64,000 nt of DNA from Eriocheir sinensis (taxonomy: Eukaryota; Arthropoda; Malacostraca; Decapoda; Varunidae), in contig NW_026111620.1 of assembly GCF_024679095.1 (NCBI RefSeq), positions 169,501-233,500 on the forward strand. The letters run 5' to 3'. Numbering within the stretch: position 1 is the first letter of the stretch; every line of letters starts with the position of its first letter. Shown here in pieces: positions 1 through 17,000 of this stretch. The notes below the pieces were generated by a model that was not told where the DNA came from, did no database searches, and was given only the letters and a program-made list of their open reading frames with translations. A program made the translations under genes and the position numbers.

Positions 1-663
1 TATAACTATGCTAGTGAAAGGCTGGACTGCACTAATCTAACCCTGTAGGAAGGTGGCACTCACTGGCTCCGTGCTAGGGAATCAGAAAGTGTCATGTACT
101 GCAGAGAGGCATGGAGGCGTTATTCCTATGCTACTGAAAGGCTGGACTGCACTAATATGACCCTGCAGGGAGGTTAAGGCGTTGGAAGGTGGCACTCTCA
201 AGCTCTGTGATAGGGAATCAAAAGGTGTCATGTGCTGCAGAGAGGCTTGGAGGTGTTATAACTATACTAGTGATAGGCTGGACTGCACTAATCTGACACT
301 TTAGAAAGGTGATGGTGTAGGAATGTGGCACTCGCTGGCTCAGTGGTAGGTGATCAGAAGGTGTAATGTGCTTCAGAGAGGCTCGGATGTGTTATAACTA
401 TGCTAGTGTAATCTGGACTGCACTGATCTGACCCTGTATGTAGGTGGCACTCTCTGGCTTAGGGCTAGTGAATCAGAAGGTGTCATGTGCTGTAGAGTGT
501 CTTGGAGGTGGTATAACCATGCTAGTGAAAGGCTGGACTGCACTGATCTGATCCTGTTGGAAGGCGAAGGTGTAGGAAGGTGACACTCTCAAGCTCTGTG
601 CTAGGGAATCATAAGGTTTCATGTACTGCAGAGAGGCTTGGAGGTCTTATAACTATGCTAGTG
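1..663. repeat. Minisatellite with alternating 119/120- and 136-bp units
   Basis: Six starts of the motif TATAACTATGCTAGTG or close variants lie at 1, 121, 257, 393, 512 and 648, giving unit lengths of 120, 136, 136, 119 and 136 bp. Each unit contains a GGCTGGACTGCACTAAT block, a GTGGCACTC block and an AGAGGCTTGGAGGTGTTAT end. The long units carry about 16 extra bases just before GTGGCACTC. The array enters the window already in progress, so its left edge is unknown, and the last unit breaks off at about 663. No coding potential is apparent. Confidence 0.9.
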
Positions 664-776
664 TGTTGCCTTCAGCTTCGATCCTCTGTTTTTAATATAT
701 TACTATTAAGTGAGTTTCATGGTTGTTAGGGTTACGCAATACAATGTTAAATTATGATTAAGTTTATTCACATTAT

Positions 777-965
777 GTTGGTGTATAATGGTAGCGAACC
801 TATTCAAGTTAAGTAGCAATATCATTTACACTTCATCATTTTGTTGGTAATGATAGCGAGCTTATTGAAGTTAATTAACAATTCTATTGACAACTTACTC
901 TGTTGGTAATGGAAGCGAGCTTTCACCGAAGTACTCTACAATACTGATTAGAACTCGTCATTCCA
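777..965. repeat. Imperfect tandem repeat of about 60 bp, three copies
   Basis: GTTGGT followed by AATGGTAGCGA-like sequence begins at 777, 843 and 902, so the units are 66 and 59 bp. Copies share GTTGGTAATG, AGCGAGCTTATT and GAAGTTAA-like stretches but are well diverged. The rest of 664-1003 is AT-rich and shows nothing else recognisable. Confidence 0.7.
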
Positions 966-1000
966 ATCACCAGAAGGGCCTACCCATATGGGATAATTTC

Positions 1001-2770
<1,770 letters not shown>

Positions 2771-5700
2771 ACATTACCTGGAAAGAAATATATCACACAA
2801 CATTACCTGGAAAGGAAACATATCACACAACATTACCTGGAAAGGAAACATATCACACAACATTACCTGGAAAGGAAACATATCACACAACATTACCTGG
2901 AAAGGAAACATATCACACAACATTACCTGGAAAGGAAACATATCACACAACATTACCTGGAAATTAAACATATCACACAACATTACCTGGAAAGGAAACA
3001 TATCACACAACATTAAATGGAAAGGAAACATATCACACAACATTACCTGGAAAGGAAACATATCACACAACATTACCTGGGAAGGAAACATATCACACAA
3101 CATTACCTGGAAAGGAAACATATCACACAACATTACCTGGGAAGGAAACATATCACTCAACATTACCTGGAAAGGAAACATATCACACAACATTACCTGG
3201 AAAGGAAACATATTAAACAACATTACCTGGAAAGGAAACATATCACACAATATTACCTGGAAAGGAAACATATCACACAATACTACCTGGAAAGGAAACA
3301 TATCACAAATATTACCTGGAAAGGAAACATATCACACAACATTACCTGGAAAGGAAACATATCACACAACATTATCTGGAAAGAAAACATATTACACAAT
3401 ATTAACTGGAAAGGAAACATATTACACAATATTACCTGGAAAGGAAACATATCACACAATATAACCTGGAAAAGAGACATATCACACAACATTACCTGGG
3501 AAGGAAACATATCACACAATATTACCTGGAAAGGAAACATATCACACAACATTACCTGGAAAGGAAACATATCACACAATATTACCTGGAAAGGAAACAT
3601 ATCACACACCATTACCTGGAAAGGAAACACATCACACAACATTACCTGGAAAGGAAACATATCACACAACATTACCTGGAAAGGAAACATCACACAACGT
3701 TACCTGGAAAGGAAACATATCACACAACATTACCTAAAAAGGAAACATATCACACAACATTACCTGGGAAGGAAACATATCACAAAACATTACCTGAAAA
3801 GGAAACATATCACACAACATTACCTGGGAAGGAAACATATCACAGAACATTACCTCGAAAGGAAACATATCACACAATATTACCTGGAAAGGAAACATAT
3901 CACAAAACATTACCTGGGAAGGAAACATATCACTCAACATTACCTGGGAAGGAAACATATCATATTACATTAAATGGAAAGGAAACATATCACACAACAT
4001 TAAATGGAAAGGAAACATATCACACAACATTACCTGGAAAGGAAACATATCAAACAACATTAAATGGAAAGGAAACATATCACACAACATTAAATGGAAA
4101 GGAAACATATCACACAACATTCCATGGGAAGGAAACATATCACACAACATTACCTGGAAAGGAAACATATCACACAACATTACCTGGAAAGAAAATATAT
4201 CACACAACATTACCTGGAAAGGAAATATATCACACGACATTAAATGGAAAGGAAACATATCACACAACATTACCAGGAAAGGAAACATATCACAAGACAT
4301 TAATGGAAAGGAAACATATCACACAACATTACCTGGGATGGAAACATATCACACAACATTACCTGGAACGGAAACATATCAAACAACATTACATGGGATG
4401 GACACATATCACACAGCATTACCTGGAAATTAAACATATCACACAACATTACATGGGAAGGACACATACCACAAAACATTACCTGGGAATTAAACATATC
4501 ACATGACATTACCTGGGAAGGAAACATATCACACAACATTACATGGGAAGGAAATATATCACACAACATTACCTGGGAAGGAAACATATCACACAATATT
4601 ACCTGGAAAGGAAACATATCACACAATATTACCTGGGAAGAAATCATATCACACAACATTACCTGGTAAGGAAACATATCACACAACATTACCTGGAAAA
4701 GAAACATATAACACGACATTAAATGGAAAGGAAACATATCACACAACATTATCTGGGAAGGAGACATATCACACAACATTACCTGGAAAGGAAACATATC
4801 ACACAACATTAAATGGAAAGGAAACATATCACACAACATTACCTGGAAAGGATACATATTACACAATATTAGCTGGAAAGGAAACATATCACACAACATT
4901 ACCTGGAAAGGAAACATGTCACACAATATTACCTGAAAAGGAAACATATCACACAACATTACCTGGAAAGGAAACATATAACACAACATTACCTGGAAAG
5001 GAAACATATCACACAACATTACCTGGAAAGGAAACATGTCACACAATATTACATGAAAAGGAAACATATCACACAACATTACCTGGAAAGGAAACATATT
5101 ACACAATATTACCTGGAAAGGAAACATATTACACAATATTACCTGGAAAGGAAACATATCACACAATATTACCTGGAAAGGAAATATATCACACAATATT
5201 ACCTGGAAAGGAAACATATCACACAATATTACCTGGAAAGGAAACATCACACAACGTTACCTGGAAAGGAAACATATCACACAACATTACCTGGAAAGGA
5301 AACGTCACACAACGTTACCTGGAAAGGAAACATATCACACAACATTACCTGGAAAGGAAACATATCACAAAACATTACCTGGGAAGGAAACATATCACAA
5401 AACATTACCAGAAAAGGAAACATATCACACAATATTACCTGGGAAGGAAACATATCACACAACATTACCTGGAAAGGAAACATATTACACAACATTACCT
5501 GGAAAGGAATCATATCACACAACATTACCAGGAAAGGAAATATATCACACAATATTACCTGGAAAGGAAACATATCACACAATATTACCTGGAAAGGAAA
5601 CATCACACAACGTTACCTGGAAAGGAAACATATCACACAACATTACCTGGAAAGGAAACATATCACACAACATTACCTGGAAAGGAATCATATCACACAA

Positions 5701-8700
5701 CATTACCTGGAAAGGAAATATATCACACAATATTACCTGGAAAGGAAACATATCACACAAAATTACCTGGAAAGGATATATATCACACAATATTACCTGG
5801 AAAGGAAACATATCACACAATATTACCTGGAAAGGAAACATCACACAACGTTACCTGGAAAGGAAACATATCACACAACATTACCTAGAAAGGAAACATA
5901 TCACACAACATTACCTGGGAAGGAAACATATCACAAAACATTACCTAAAAAGGAAACATATCACACAATATTACCTGGAAAGGAAACATCACACAACGTT
6001 ACCTGGAAAGGAAACATATCACACAACATTACCTAGAAAGGAAACATATCACACAACATTACCTGGGAAGGAAACATATCACAAAACATTACCTAAAAAG
6101 GAAACATATCACACAACATTACCTGGGAAGGAAACATATCACACAACATTACCTGGAAAGGAAACATATTACACAATATTACCTGGAAAGGAAACAAATT
6201 ACACAATATTACCTGGAAAGGAAACATATCACACAATATTACTGGAAAGGAAATATATCACACAATATTACCTGGAAAGGAAGCATATCACACAATATTA
6301 CCTGGAAAGGAAACATCACACAACGTTACCTGGAAAGGAACAAATCACACAACATTACCTGGAAAGGAAACATATCACACAACATTACCTCGGAAGGAAA
6401 CATATCACAAAACATTACCTGAAAAGGAAACATATCACACAACATTACCTGGGAAGGAAACATATCACACAACATTACCTAGAAAGGAAACATATCACAC
6501 AATATTACCTGGAAAGGAAACATATCACACAACATTACCTGGAAAGGAAACATATCACACAACATTACCTGGAAAGGAATCATATCACACAACATTATCT
6601 GGAAAGGAAATATATCACACAACATTATCTGGAAAGGAAACATATCACACGACATTAAATTGAAAGGAAACATATCACACATTACCTGGGGAGGAACCAT
6701 ATCACACGACATTAAATGGAAAGGAAACATATCACACAACATTATCTGGGAAGGAGACATATCACACAACATTACCTGGAAAGGAAACATATCACACAAC
6801 ATTAAATGGAAAGGAAACATATAACACAACATTACCTGGAAAGGAAACATATCACACAACATTACCTGGAAAGGAAACATATCACACAACATTACCTGGA
6901 AAGGAAACATATAACACAACATTACCTAGAAAGGAAACATATCACACAACATTAAATGGAAAGGAAACATATCACACAACATTACCTGGAAAGGAAACAT
7001 ATCACACAACATTACCTGGAAAAGAAACATGTCACACAATATTACATGAAAAGGAAACATATCACACAACATTACCTGGAAAGGAAACATATTACACAAT
7101 ATTACCTGGAAATGAAACATATTACACAATATCACCTGGAAAGGAAACATATCACACAATATTACCTGGAAAGGAAATATATCACACAATATTACCTGGA
7201 AAGGAAACATATCACACAATATTACCTGGAAAGGAAACATCACACAACGTTACCTGGAAAGGAAACATATCACACAACATTACCTGGAAAGGAATCATAT
7301 CACACAACATTACCTGGAAAGGAAACATATCACACAACATTACCTGGAAAGGAAACATATCACACAACATTACCTGGAAAGGAATCATATCACACAACAT
7401 TACCTGGAAAGGAAACATCACACAACGTTACCTGGAAAGGAAATATATCACACAACATTATCTGGAAAGGAATCATATCACACAACATTACCTGGAAAGG
7501 AAACATATCACACAACATTACCTGGAAAGGAAACATATCACACAACATTACCTGGAAAGGAAACATATCACACAACATTACCTGGAAAGGAATCATATCA
7601 CAGAACATTACCTGGAAAGGAAACATATCACACAACATTACCTGGAAAGGAATCATATCACACAACATTACCTGGAAAGGAAACATATCACACAACATTA
7701 CCTGGGAAGGAAACATATCACAAAACATTACCTGAAAAGGAAACATATCACAAAACATTACCTGGGAAGGAAACATATAACACAACATTACCTGAAAAGG
7801 AAACATATCACACAATATTACCTGGAAAGGAAACATATCACACAATATTACCTGGAAAGGAAACATATCACACAATATTACCTGGAAAGGAAACATATCA
7901 CACAACATTACCTGGAAAGGAAACATATCACACAACATTACCTGGAAAGGAAACATATCACACAACATTACCTGGAAAGGAAACATATCACAAAACATTA
8001 CCTGAAAAGGAAACATATCACACAACATTACCTGGAAAGGAAACATATCACACAACATTACCTGGAAAGGAAACATATTACACAATATTACCTGGAAATG
8101 AAACATATTACACAATATTACCTGGAAAGGAAACATATCACACAATATTACCTGGAAAGGAAATATATCACACAATATTACCTGGAAAGGAAACATATCA
8201 CACAATATTACCTGGAAAGGAAACATCACACAACGTTACCTGGAAAGGAAACATATCACACAACATTACCTGGAAAGGAAACATATCACACAACATTACC
8301 TCGGAAGGAAACATATCACAAAACATTACCTGAAAAGGAAACATATCACACAACATTACCTGGGAAGGAAACATATCACACAACATTACCTGGAAAGGAA
8401 ACATATCACACAATATTACCTGGAAAGGAAACATATCACACAACATTACCTGGAAAGGAAACATATCACACAACATTACCTGGAAAGGAATCATATCACA
8501 CAACATTATCTGGAAAGGAAACATATCACACAACATTACCTGGAAAGGAATCATATCACACAACATTATCTGGAAAGGAAATATATCACACAACATTACC
8601 TGGAAAGGAAACATATCACACAACATTACCTAGGGAGGAAACATATCACACAACATTACCTGGAAAGGAAACATATCACACAACATTACCTGGGGAGGAA

Positions 8701-11060
8701 ACATATCACACGACATTAAAAGAAAGGAAACATATCACACAACATTATCTGGTAAGGATAGATATCACACAACATTACCTGGAAAGGAAACATATCAAAC
8801 AACATTAAATGGAAAGGAAACATATAACACAACATTACCTGGAAAGGAAACATATTACACAATATTACCTGGAAAGGAAACATATCACACAACATTACCT
8901 GGAAAGGAAACATGTCACACAATATTACCTGAAAAGGAAACATATCACACAACATTACCTAGAAAGGAAACATATCACACAACATTACCTGGAAAGGAAA
9001 CATATTACACAATATTACCTGGAAAGGAAACATATTACACAATATTACCTGGAAAGGAAACATATCACACAATATTACATTGAAAGGAAACATATTACAC
9101 AATATTACATGGAAAGGAAATATATCACACAATATTACCTGGAAAGGAAACATATCACACAATATTACCAGGAAAGGAAACATCACACAACATTACCTGG
9201 AAAGGAAACATATCACACAACATTACCTGGAAAGGAAACATATCACACAACATTACCTGTAAAGGAAACATATCACACAACATTACCTGGAAATGAAACA
9301 GATGAAAAACAATTTCCTGTTAAGGAAACATATCACACAACATTACCTGGGAAGGAAACATATCACACAACATTACCTGGAAAGGAAACATATCACACAA
9401 TATTACCTGGAAAGGAAACATATCACACAACATTACCTGGAAAGGAAACATATCACACAACATTACCTGGAAAGGAATCATATCACACAACATTACCTGG
9501 AAAGGAAATATATCACACAATATTATCTGGAAAGGAAACATCACACAACGTTACCTGGAAAGGAAACATATCACACAACATTACCTGGAAAGGAAACATA
9601 TCACACAACATTACCTGGAAAGGAAACATATCACACAACATTACCTGGAAAGGAAACATATCACACAACATTACCTGGGAAGGAAACATATCACACAACA
9701 TTACCTGGAAAGGAAACATATCACACAATATTACCTGGAAAGGAAACATATCACACAACATTACCTGGAAAGGAAACATATCACACAACATTACCTGGAA
9801 AGGAAACATATCACACAACATTACCTGGAAAGGAAACATATCACACAACATTACCTGGAAAGGAAACATATCACACAACATTACCTGGAAAGGAAACATA
9901 TCACACAACATTACCTGGTAAGGAAACATATCACACAACATTACCTGAAAAGGAAACATATCACACAACATTACCTGGGAAGGAAACATATAACACAACA
10001 TTACCTGAAAAGGAAACATATTACAATATTACCTGGAAAGGAAACATATCACACAATATTACCTGGAAAGGAAATATATCACACAATATTACCTGGAAAG
10101 GAAACATATCACACAATATTACCTGGAAAGGAAACATATCACACAACGTTACCTGGAAAGGAAACATATCACACAACATTACCTGGAAAGGAAACATATC
10201 ACACAACATTACCTGGTAAGGAAACATATCACAAAACATTACCTGAAAAGGAAACATATCACACAACATTACCTGGAAAGGAAACATATCACACAACATT
10301 ACCTGGGAAGGAAACATATCACACAACATTACCTGGAAAGGAAACATATTACACAATATTACCTGGAAAGGAAACATATTACACAATATTACCTGGAAAG
10401 GAAACATATCACACAATATTACCTGGAAAGGAAACATCACACAACGTTACCTGGAAAGGAAACATATCACACAACATTACCTGGAAAGGAAACATATCAC
10501 ACAACATTACCTGGAAAGGAAACATATCACACAACATTACCTGGAAAGGAAACATATCACACAACATTACCTGGAAAGGAAACATATCACACAACATTAC
10601 CTGGAAAGGAAACATATCACACAACATTACCTGGAAAGGAAACATATTACACAACATTACCTGGAAAGGAAACATATCACACAACATTACCTGGAATGGA
10701 AACATATCACACAACATTACCTGGAAAGGAAACATATCACACAACATTACCTGGAAAGGAAACATATCACACAACATTACCTGGAAAGGAAACATATCAC
10801 ACAACATTACCTGGAAAGGAAACATATCACACAACATTACCTGGAAAGGAAATATATCACACAACATTACCTGGAAAACATATATCACAAAATTACCTGG
10901 TAAGGAAACATATCACACAACATTACCTGGAAAGGAAACATATCACACAACATTACCTGGAAAGGAAACATATCACACAACATTACCTAGGGAGGAAACA
11001 TATCACACAACATTACCTGGAAAGGAAACATATCACACAACATTACCTGGAAAGGAAACA
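2771..11060. repeat. Satellite domain with higher-order repeats of about 2.0 kb
   Basis: Monomers here carry recurring combinations of variants: ACACAATATT endings, 27-bp CACAACGTT monomers (for example near 3680, 5240, 5590, 5835, 5990, 6320, 7240, 7420, 8225, 9545 and 10440), GGAATCATATC monomers and ACATGTCACAC monomers. A block with ACACGACATTAAA, then a variant monomer after it, then ACATGTCACAC is met at about 4720, 6714 and 8718, which is a period of about 2.0 kb or 66 monomers. A non-satellite-like patch with CAGATGAAAAACAATTTCC lies at 9298-9317. Confidence 0.75.
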
Positions 11061-14000
11061 TATCAAAAAACATTACCTGGAAAGAAACATATCACACAAC
11101 ATTACCTGGAAAGGAAACATATCACACAACATTACCTGGAAAACATATCACACAACATTACCTGGAAGGAAACATATCACACAACATTACCTGAAAGAAA
11201 CATATCACACAACATTACCTGGAAGGAAACATATCACACAACATTACCTGGAAAGAAACATATCACACAACATTACCTGGAAAGGAAACATATCACACAA
11301 CATTACCTGGAAAGGAAACATATCACACAACATTACCTGGGAAGGAAACATATCACTCAACATTACCTGGAAAGGAAACATATCACACAACATTACCTGG
11401 AAAGGAAACATATCACACAACATTACCTGGAAAGGAAACATATCACACAACATTACCTGGAAAGGAAACATATCACACAACATTACCTGGAAAGGAAACA
11501 TATCACACAACATTACCTGGAAAGGAAACATATCACACAACATTACCTGGAGAGGAAACATATCTCACAACATTACCTGGTGTTTAAACATATCACACAA
11601 AATTACATGGAAAAGAAAAATATCACACAACATTACCTGAAAGGAAACATATCACAACATTACCTGGAAGAAACATATCACACAACATTACATGGTAGGG
11701 AAACATATCACACAACATTACCTGGAAAGGAAACATATCACACAATATTACCTGGAAAGGAAACATATCACACAACATTACCTTGAAATGATACATATCA
11801 CTGAACATTACCTGGTAAGGAAACATATCACACAACATTACCTGGAAAGGAAACATATCACACAACATTACCTGGGAAGGAATCATATCACACAACATTA
11901 CCTGGAAAGGAAACATATCACACAACATTACCTGGAAAGGAAACATATCACACAACATTACCTGGAAAGGAAACATATCACACAACATTACCTGGAAAGG
12001 AAACATATCACACAACATTACCTGGAAAGGAAACATATCACACAACAGTACCTGGAAGGAAACATATCACACAACATTACCTGGAAAGGAAACATATCAC
12101 ACAACATTACCTGGAAGAAACATATCACACAACATTACCTGGTAAGGAAACATCTCGCACAACATTACCTGGTAAATAAACATATCACACACCATTACCT
12201 GGAAAGGAAACATATCACACAACAGTACCTGGAAAGGAAACATATCACACAACATTACCTTGAAAGGAAACATATCACACAACATTACCTGGAAAGGAAA
12301 CATATCACACAACATTACCTGGAAAGGAAACATATCACACAACATTACCTGGAAAGGAAACATATCACACAACATTACCTGGAAAACATATCACACAACA
12401 TTACCTGGAAAGAAACATATCACACAACATTACCTGGAAAGGAAACATATCACACAACATTACCTGGAAAGGAAACATATCACACAACATTACCTGGAAA
12501 GGAAACATATCACACAACATTACCTGGAAAGGAAACATATCACACAACATTACCTGGGAAAGAAACATATCACACAACATTACCTGGAAAGGAAACATAT
12601 CACACAACATTACCTGGGAAGGAAACATATCACACAACATTACCTGGAAAGGAAACATATCACACAACATTACCTGGAAAGGAAACATATCACACAACAT
12701 TACCTGGAAAGGAAACATCACACAACATTACCTGGAAAGGAAACATATCACAAAACATTACCTGGAATGAAACATATCACACAACATTACCTGGGAAGGA
12801 AACATATCACACAACATTACCTGGAAAGGAAAAATATCACACAACATTACCTGGAAAGGAAACATATCACACAACATTACCTGGAAAGGAAACATATCAC
12901 ACAACATTACCTGGAAAAGGAAACATATTACACAACATTACCTGGAAGAAACATATCACACAACATTACCTGGAAAGGAAACATATCACACAACATTACC
13001 TGGAAAGGAAACATATCACACAACATTACCTGGAAAGGAAACATATCACACAACATTACCTGGAAAGGAAACATATCACACAACATTACCTGGAAAGGAA
13101 ACATCACACAACATTACCTGGAAAGGAAACATATCACACAACATTACCTGGAAAGGAAACATATCACACAACATTACCTGGAAAGGAAACATATCACACA
13201 ACATTACCTGGAAAGGAAACATATCACACAACATTACCTGGATAAGAAACATATCACACAACATTACCTGGAAAGGAAACATATCACACAACATTACCTG
13301 GAGAAGAAACATATCACACAACATTACCTGGAAAACATCACACAACATTACCTGGAAAGGAAACATATGACACAACATTACCTGGAAAGGAAACATATCA
13401 CACAACATTACCTGGAAGGAAACATATCACACAACATTACCTGGAAAGGAAACATATCACACAACATTACCTGAAAGGAAACATATCACACAACATTACC
13501 TGGAAAGGAAACATATCACACAACATTACCTGGAAAACATATCACACAACATTACCTGGAAAGGAAACATATCACACAACATTACCTGGAAAGAAACATA
13601 TCACACAACATTACCTGGAAAGGAAACATATCACACAACATTACCTGGAAAGGAAACATATCACACAACATTACCTGGAAAGAAACATCACACAACATTA
13701 CCTGGAAAGGAAACATATCACACAACATTACCTGAAAGGAAACATATCACACAACATTACCTGGAAAGGAAACATATCACACAACATTACCTGGAAAGGA
13801 AACATATCACACAACATTACCTGGAAAGGAAACATATCACACAACATTACCTGGAAAGGAAACATATCACACAACATTACCTGGAAAGGAAACATATCAC
13901 ACAACATTACCTGGAAAGGAAACATATCACACAACATTACCTGGAAAGGAAACTTATCACACAACAGTACCTGGAAGGAAACATATCACAACATTACCTG

Positions 14001-17000
14001 GAAAGGAAACATATCTCACTACATTACCTGAAAGGAAACATATCACACAACATTACCTGGAAAGGAAACATATCACACAACATTACCTGGAAAGGAAACA
14101 TATCACACAACATTACCTGGAAAGGAAACATATCACACAACATTACCTGGAAAGGAAACATATCACACAACATTACCTGGAAAGGAAACATATCACACAA
14201 CATTACCTGGAAAGGAAAAATATCACACAACATTACCTGGAAAGGAAACATATCACACAACATTACCTGGAAAGGAAACATATCACACAACATTACCTGG
14301 AAGGGAAACATATCACACAACATTACCTGGAAAGGAAACATATAACACAACATTACCTGGAAAGAAAGCATATCACACAACATTACTTGGTAAGGAAACA
14401 TATCACTCAACATCACCTGGAAATAAAACATATCACACAACATTACCTGGGAAGGAAACATATCACACAACATTACCTGGAGAAGAAACATATCACACAA
14501 CATTACCTGGAAAGGAAACATATCACACAACATTACCTGGAAAGGAAACATATCACACAACATTACCTGGAAAGGAAACATATCACACAACATTACCTGG
14601 AAAGGAAACATATCACACAACATTACCTGGAAGGAAACATATCACACAACATTACCTGGAAAGGAAACATATCACACAACATTACCTGGAAAGAAACATA
14701 TCACACAACATTACCTGAAAGGAAACATATCACACAACATTACCTGGAAAGTAAACATATCACAAAACATTACCTGTAAAGAAACATATCACACAACATT
14801 ACCTGGAAAGGAAACATATAACACAACATTACCTGGAAAGGAAACATATCACACAACATTACCTGGAAGGAAACATATCACAACATTACCTGGAAAGGAA
14901 ACATATCACACAACATTACCTGGGAAGGGAACACATCACAAACATTACCTGGAAAGGAAGCATATCACACAACATTACCTGGAAAGGAAACATATCGTAC
15001 AACATTACCTATACAGGAAACATGTCACACAACATTACCTGGAAAGGAAACATATCAGACAACATTACCTGGTAAGGGAACATATCACACAACATTACCT
15101 GGAGAGGGAACATATCACACAACATTACCTGTAAAGGAAACATTTCACACAACATTACCTGGAAAGAAACATATCACACAACATTACCTTTAAACGAAAC
15201 ATATCACACAAGAATATCTTGAATATAAACATCACACAACCTTACCTGGAAAGGAAACATATCACACAACATTACCTGGAAAGGAAACATATCACACAAC
15301 ATTACCTGGAACCATATCACACAACATTACCTGGAAACATATCACACGACATTACCTGGAAGGAAACATATCACACAACATTACCTGGAAAGGAAACATA
15401 TCACACAACATTACCTGGAAAGGAAACATATCACACAACATTACCTGGAAAGAAACATATCACACAACATTACCTGGAAAACATATCACACAACATTACC
15501 TGGAAAGGAAACATATCACACAACATTACCTGGAGGAAACATCACACAACATTACCTGGAAGAAACATATCACACAACATTACCTGGAAAGAAACATATC
15601 ACACAACATTACCTGGAAAGGAAACATATCACACAACATTACCTGGAAAGGAAACATATCACACAACATTACCTGGAAGGAAACATATCACACAACATTA
15701 CCTGAAAGGAAACATATCACACAACATTACCTGGAAAGAAACATATCACACAACATTACCTGGAAAGGAAACATATCACACAACATTACCTGGAAAGGAA
15801 ATATATCACACAACATTACCTGGAAAGGAAACATATCATACAACATTACCTGGAAAGGAAACATATCACAACATTACCTGGAAAGGAAACATATCACACA
15901 ACATTACCTGGAAAGGAAACATATCACACAACATTACCTGGAAAGGAAACATATCACACAACATTACCTGGAAAACATATCACACAACATTACCTGGAAG
16001 GAAACATATCACACAACATTACCTGGAAAGGAAACATATCACACAACATTACCTGGAAGGAAACATATCACACAACATTACCTGGAAAGGAAACATATCA
16101 CACAACATTACCTGGAAGGAAACATATCACACAACATTACCTGGAGAGGAAACATATCACACAACATTACCTGGAAAGGAAACATATCACACAACATTAC
16201 CTGGAAAGGAAACATATCACAACATTACCTGGAAGAAACATATCACACAACATTACCTGGAAAGGAAACATATCACACAACATTACCTGCATAGGAAACA
16301 TATCACACAACATTACCTGGAAAGGAAACATATCACACAACATTACCTGGAAAGAAACATATCACACAACATTACCTGGAAAGAAACATATCACACAACA
16401 TTACCTGGAAAGGAAACATATCACCCAACATTACCTGGAAAGGAAACATATCACACAACATTACCTGGAAAGGAAACATATCACACAACATTACCTGGAA
16501 AGGAAACATATCACACAACATTACCTGGGAAAACATATCACACAACATTACCTGGAAAGAAACATATCACACAACATTACCTGAAAGGAAACATATCACA
16601 CAACATTACCTGGAAAGGAAACATATCACACAACATTACCTGGAAAGAAACATATCACACAACATTACCTGGAAAGGAAACATCACACAACATTACCTGG
16701 AAAGGAAACATATCACACAACATTACCTGGAAGAAACATATCACACAACATTACCTGGAAAGAAACATATCACACAACATTACCTGGAAGGAAACATATC
16801 ACACAACATTACCTGGAAAGAAACATATCACACAACATTACCTGGAAAGGAAACATATCACACAACATTACCTGGAAGGAAACATATCACACAACATTAC
16901 CTGGAAAGGAAACATATCACACAACATTACCTGGAAAGAAACATATCACACAACATTACCTAGAAAGGAAACATATCACACAACATTACCTGGAAAGGAA

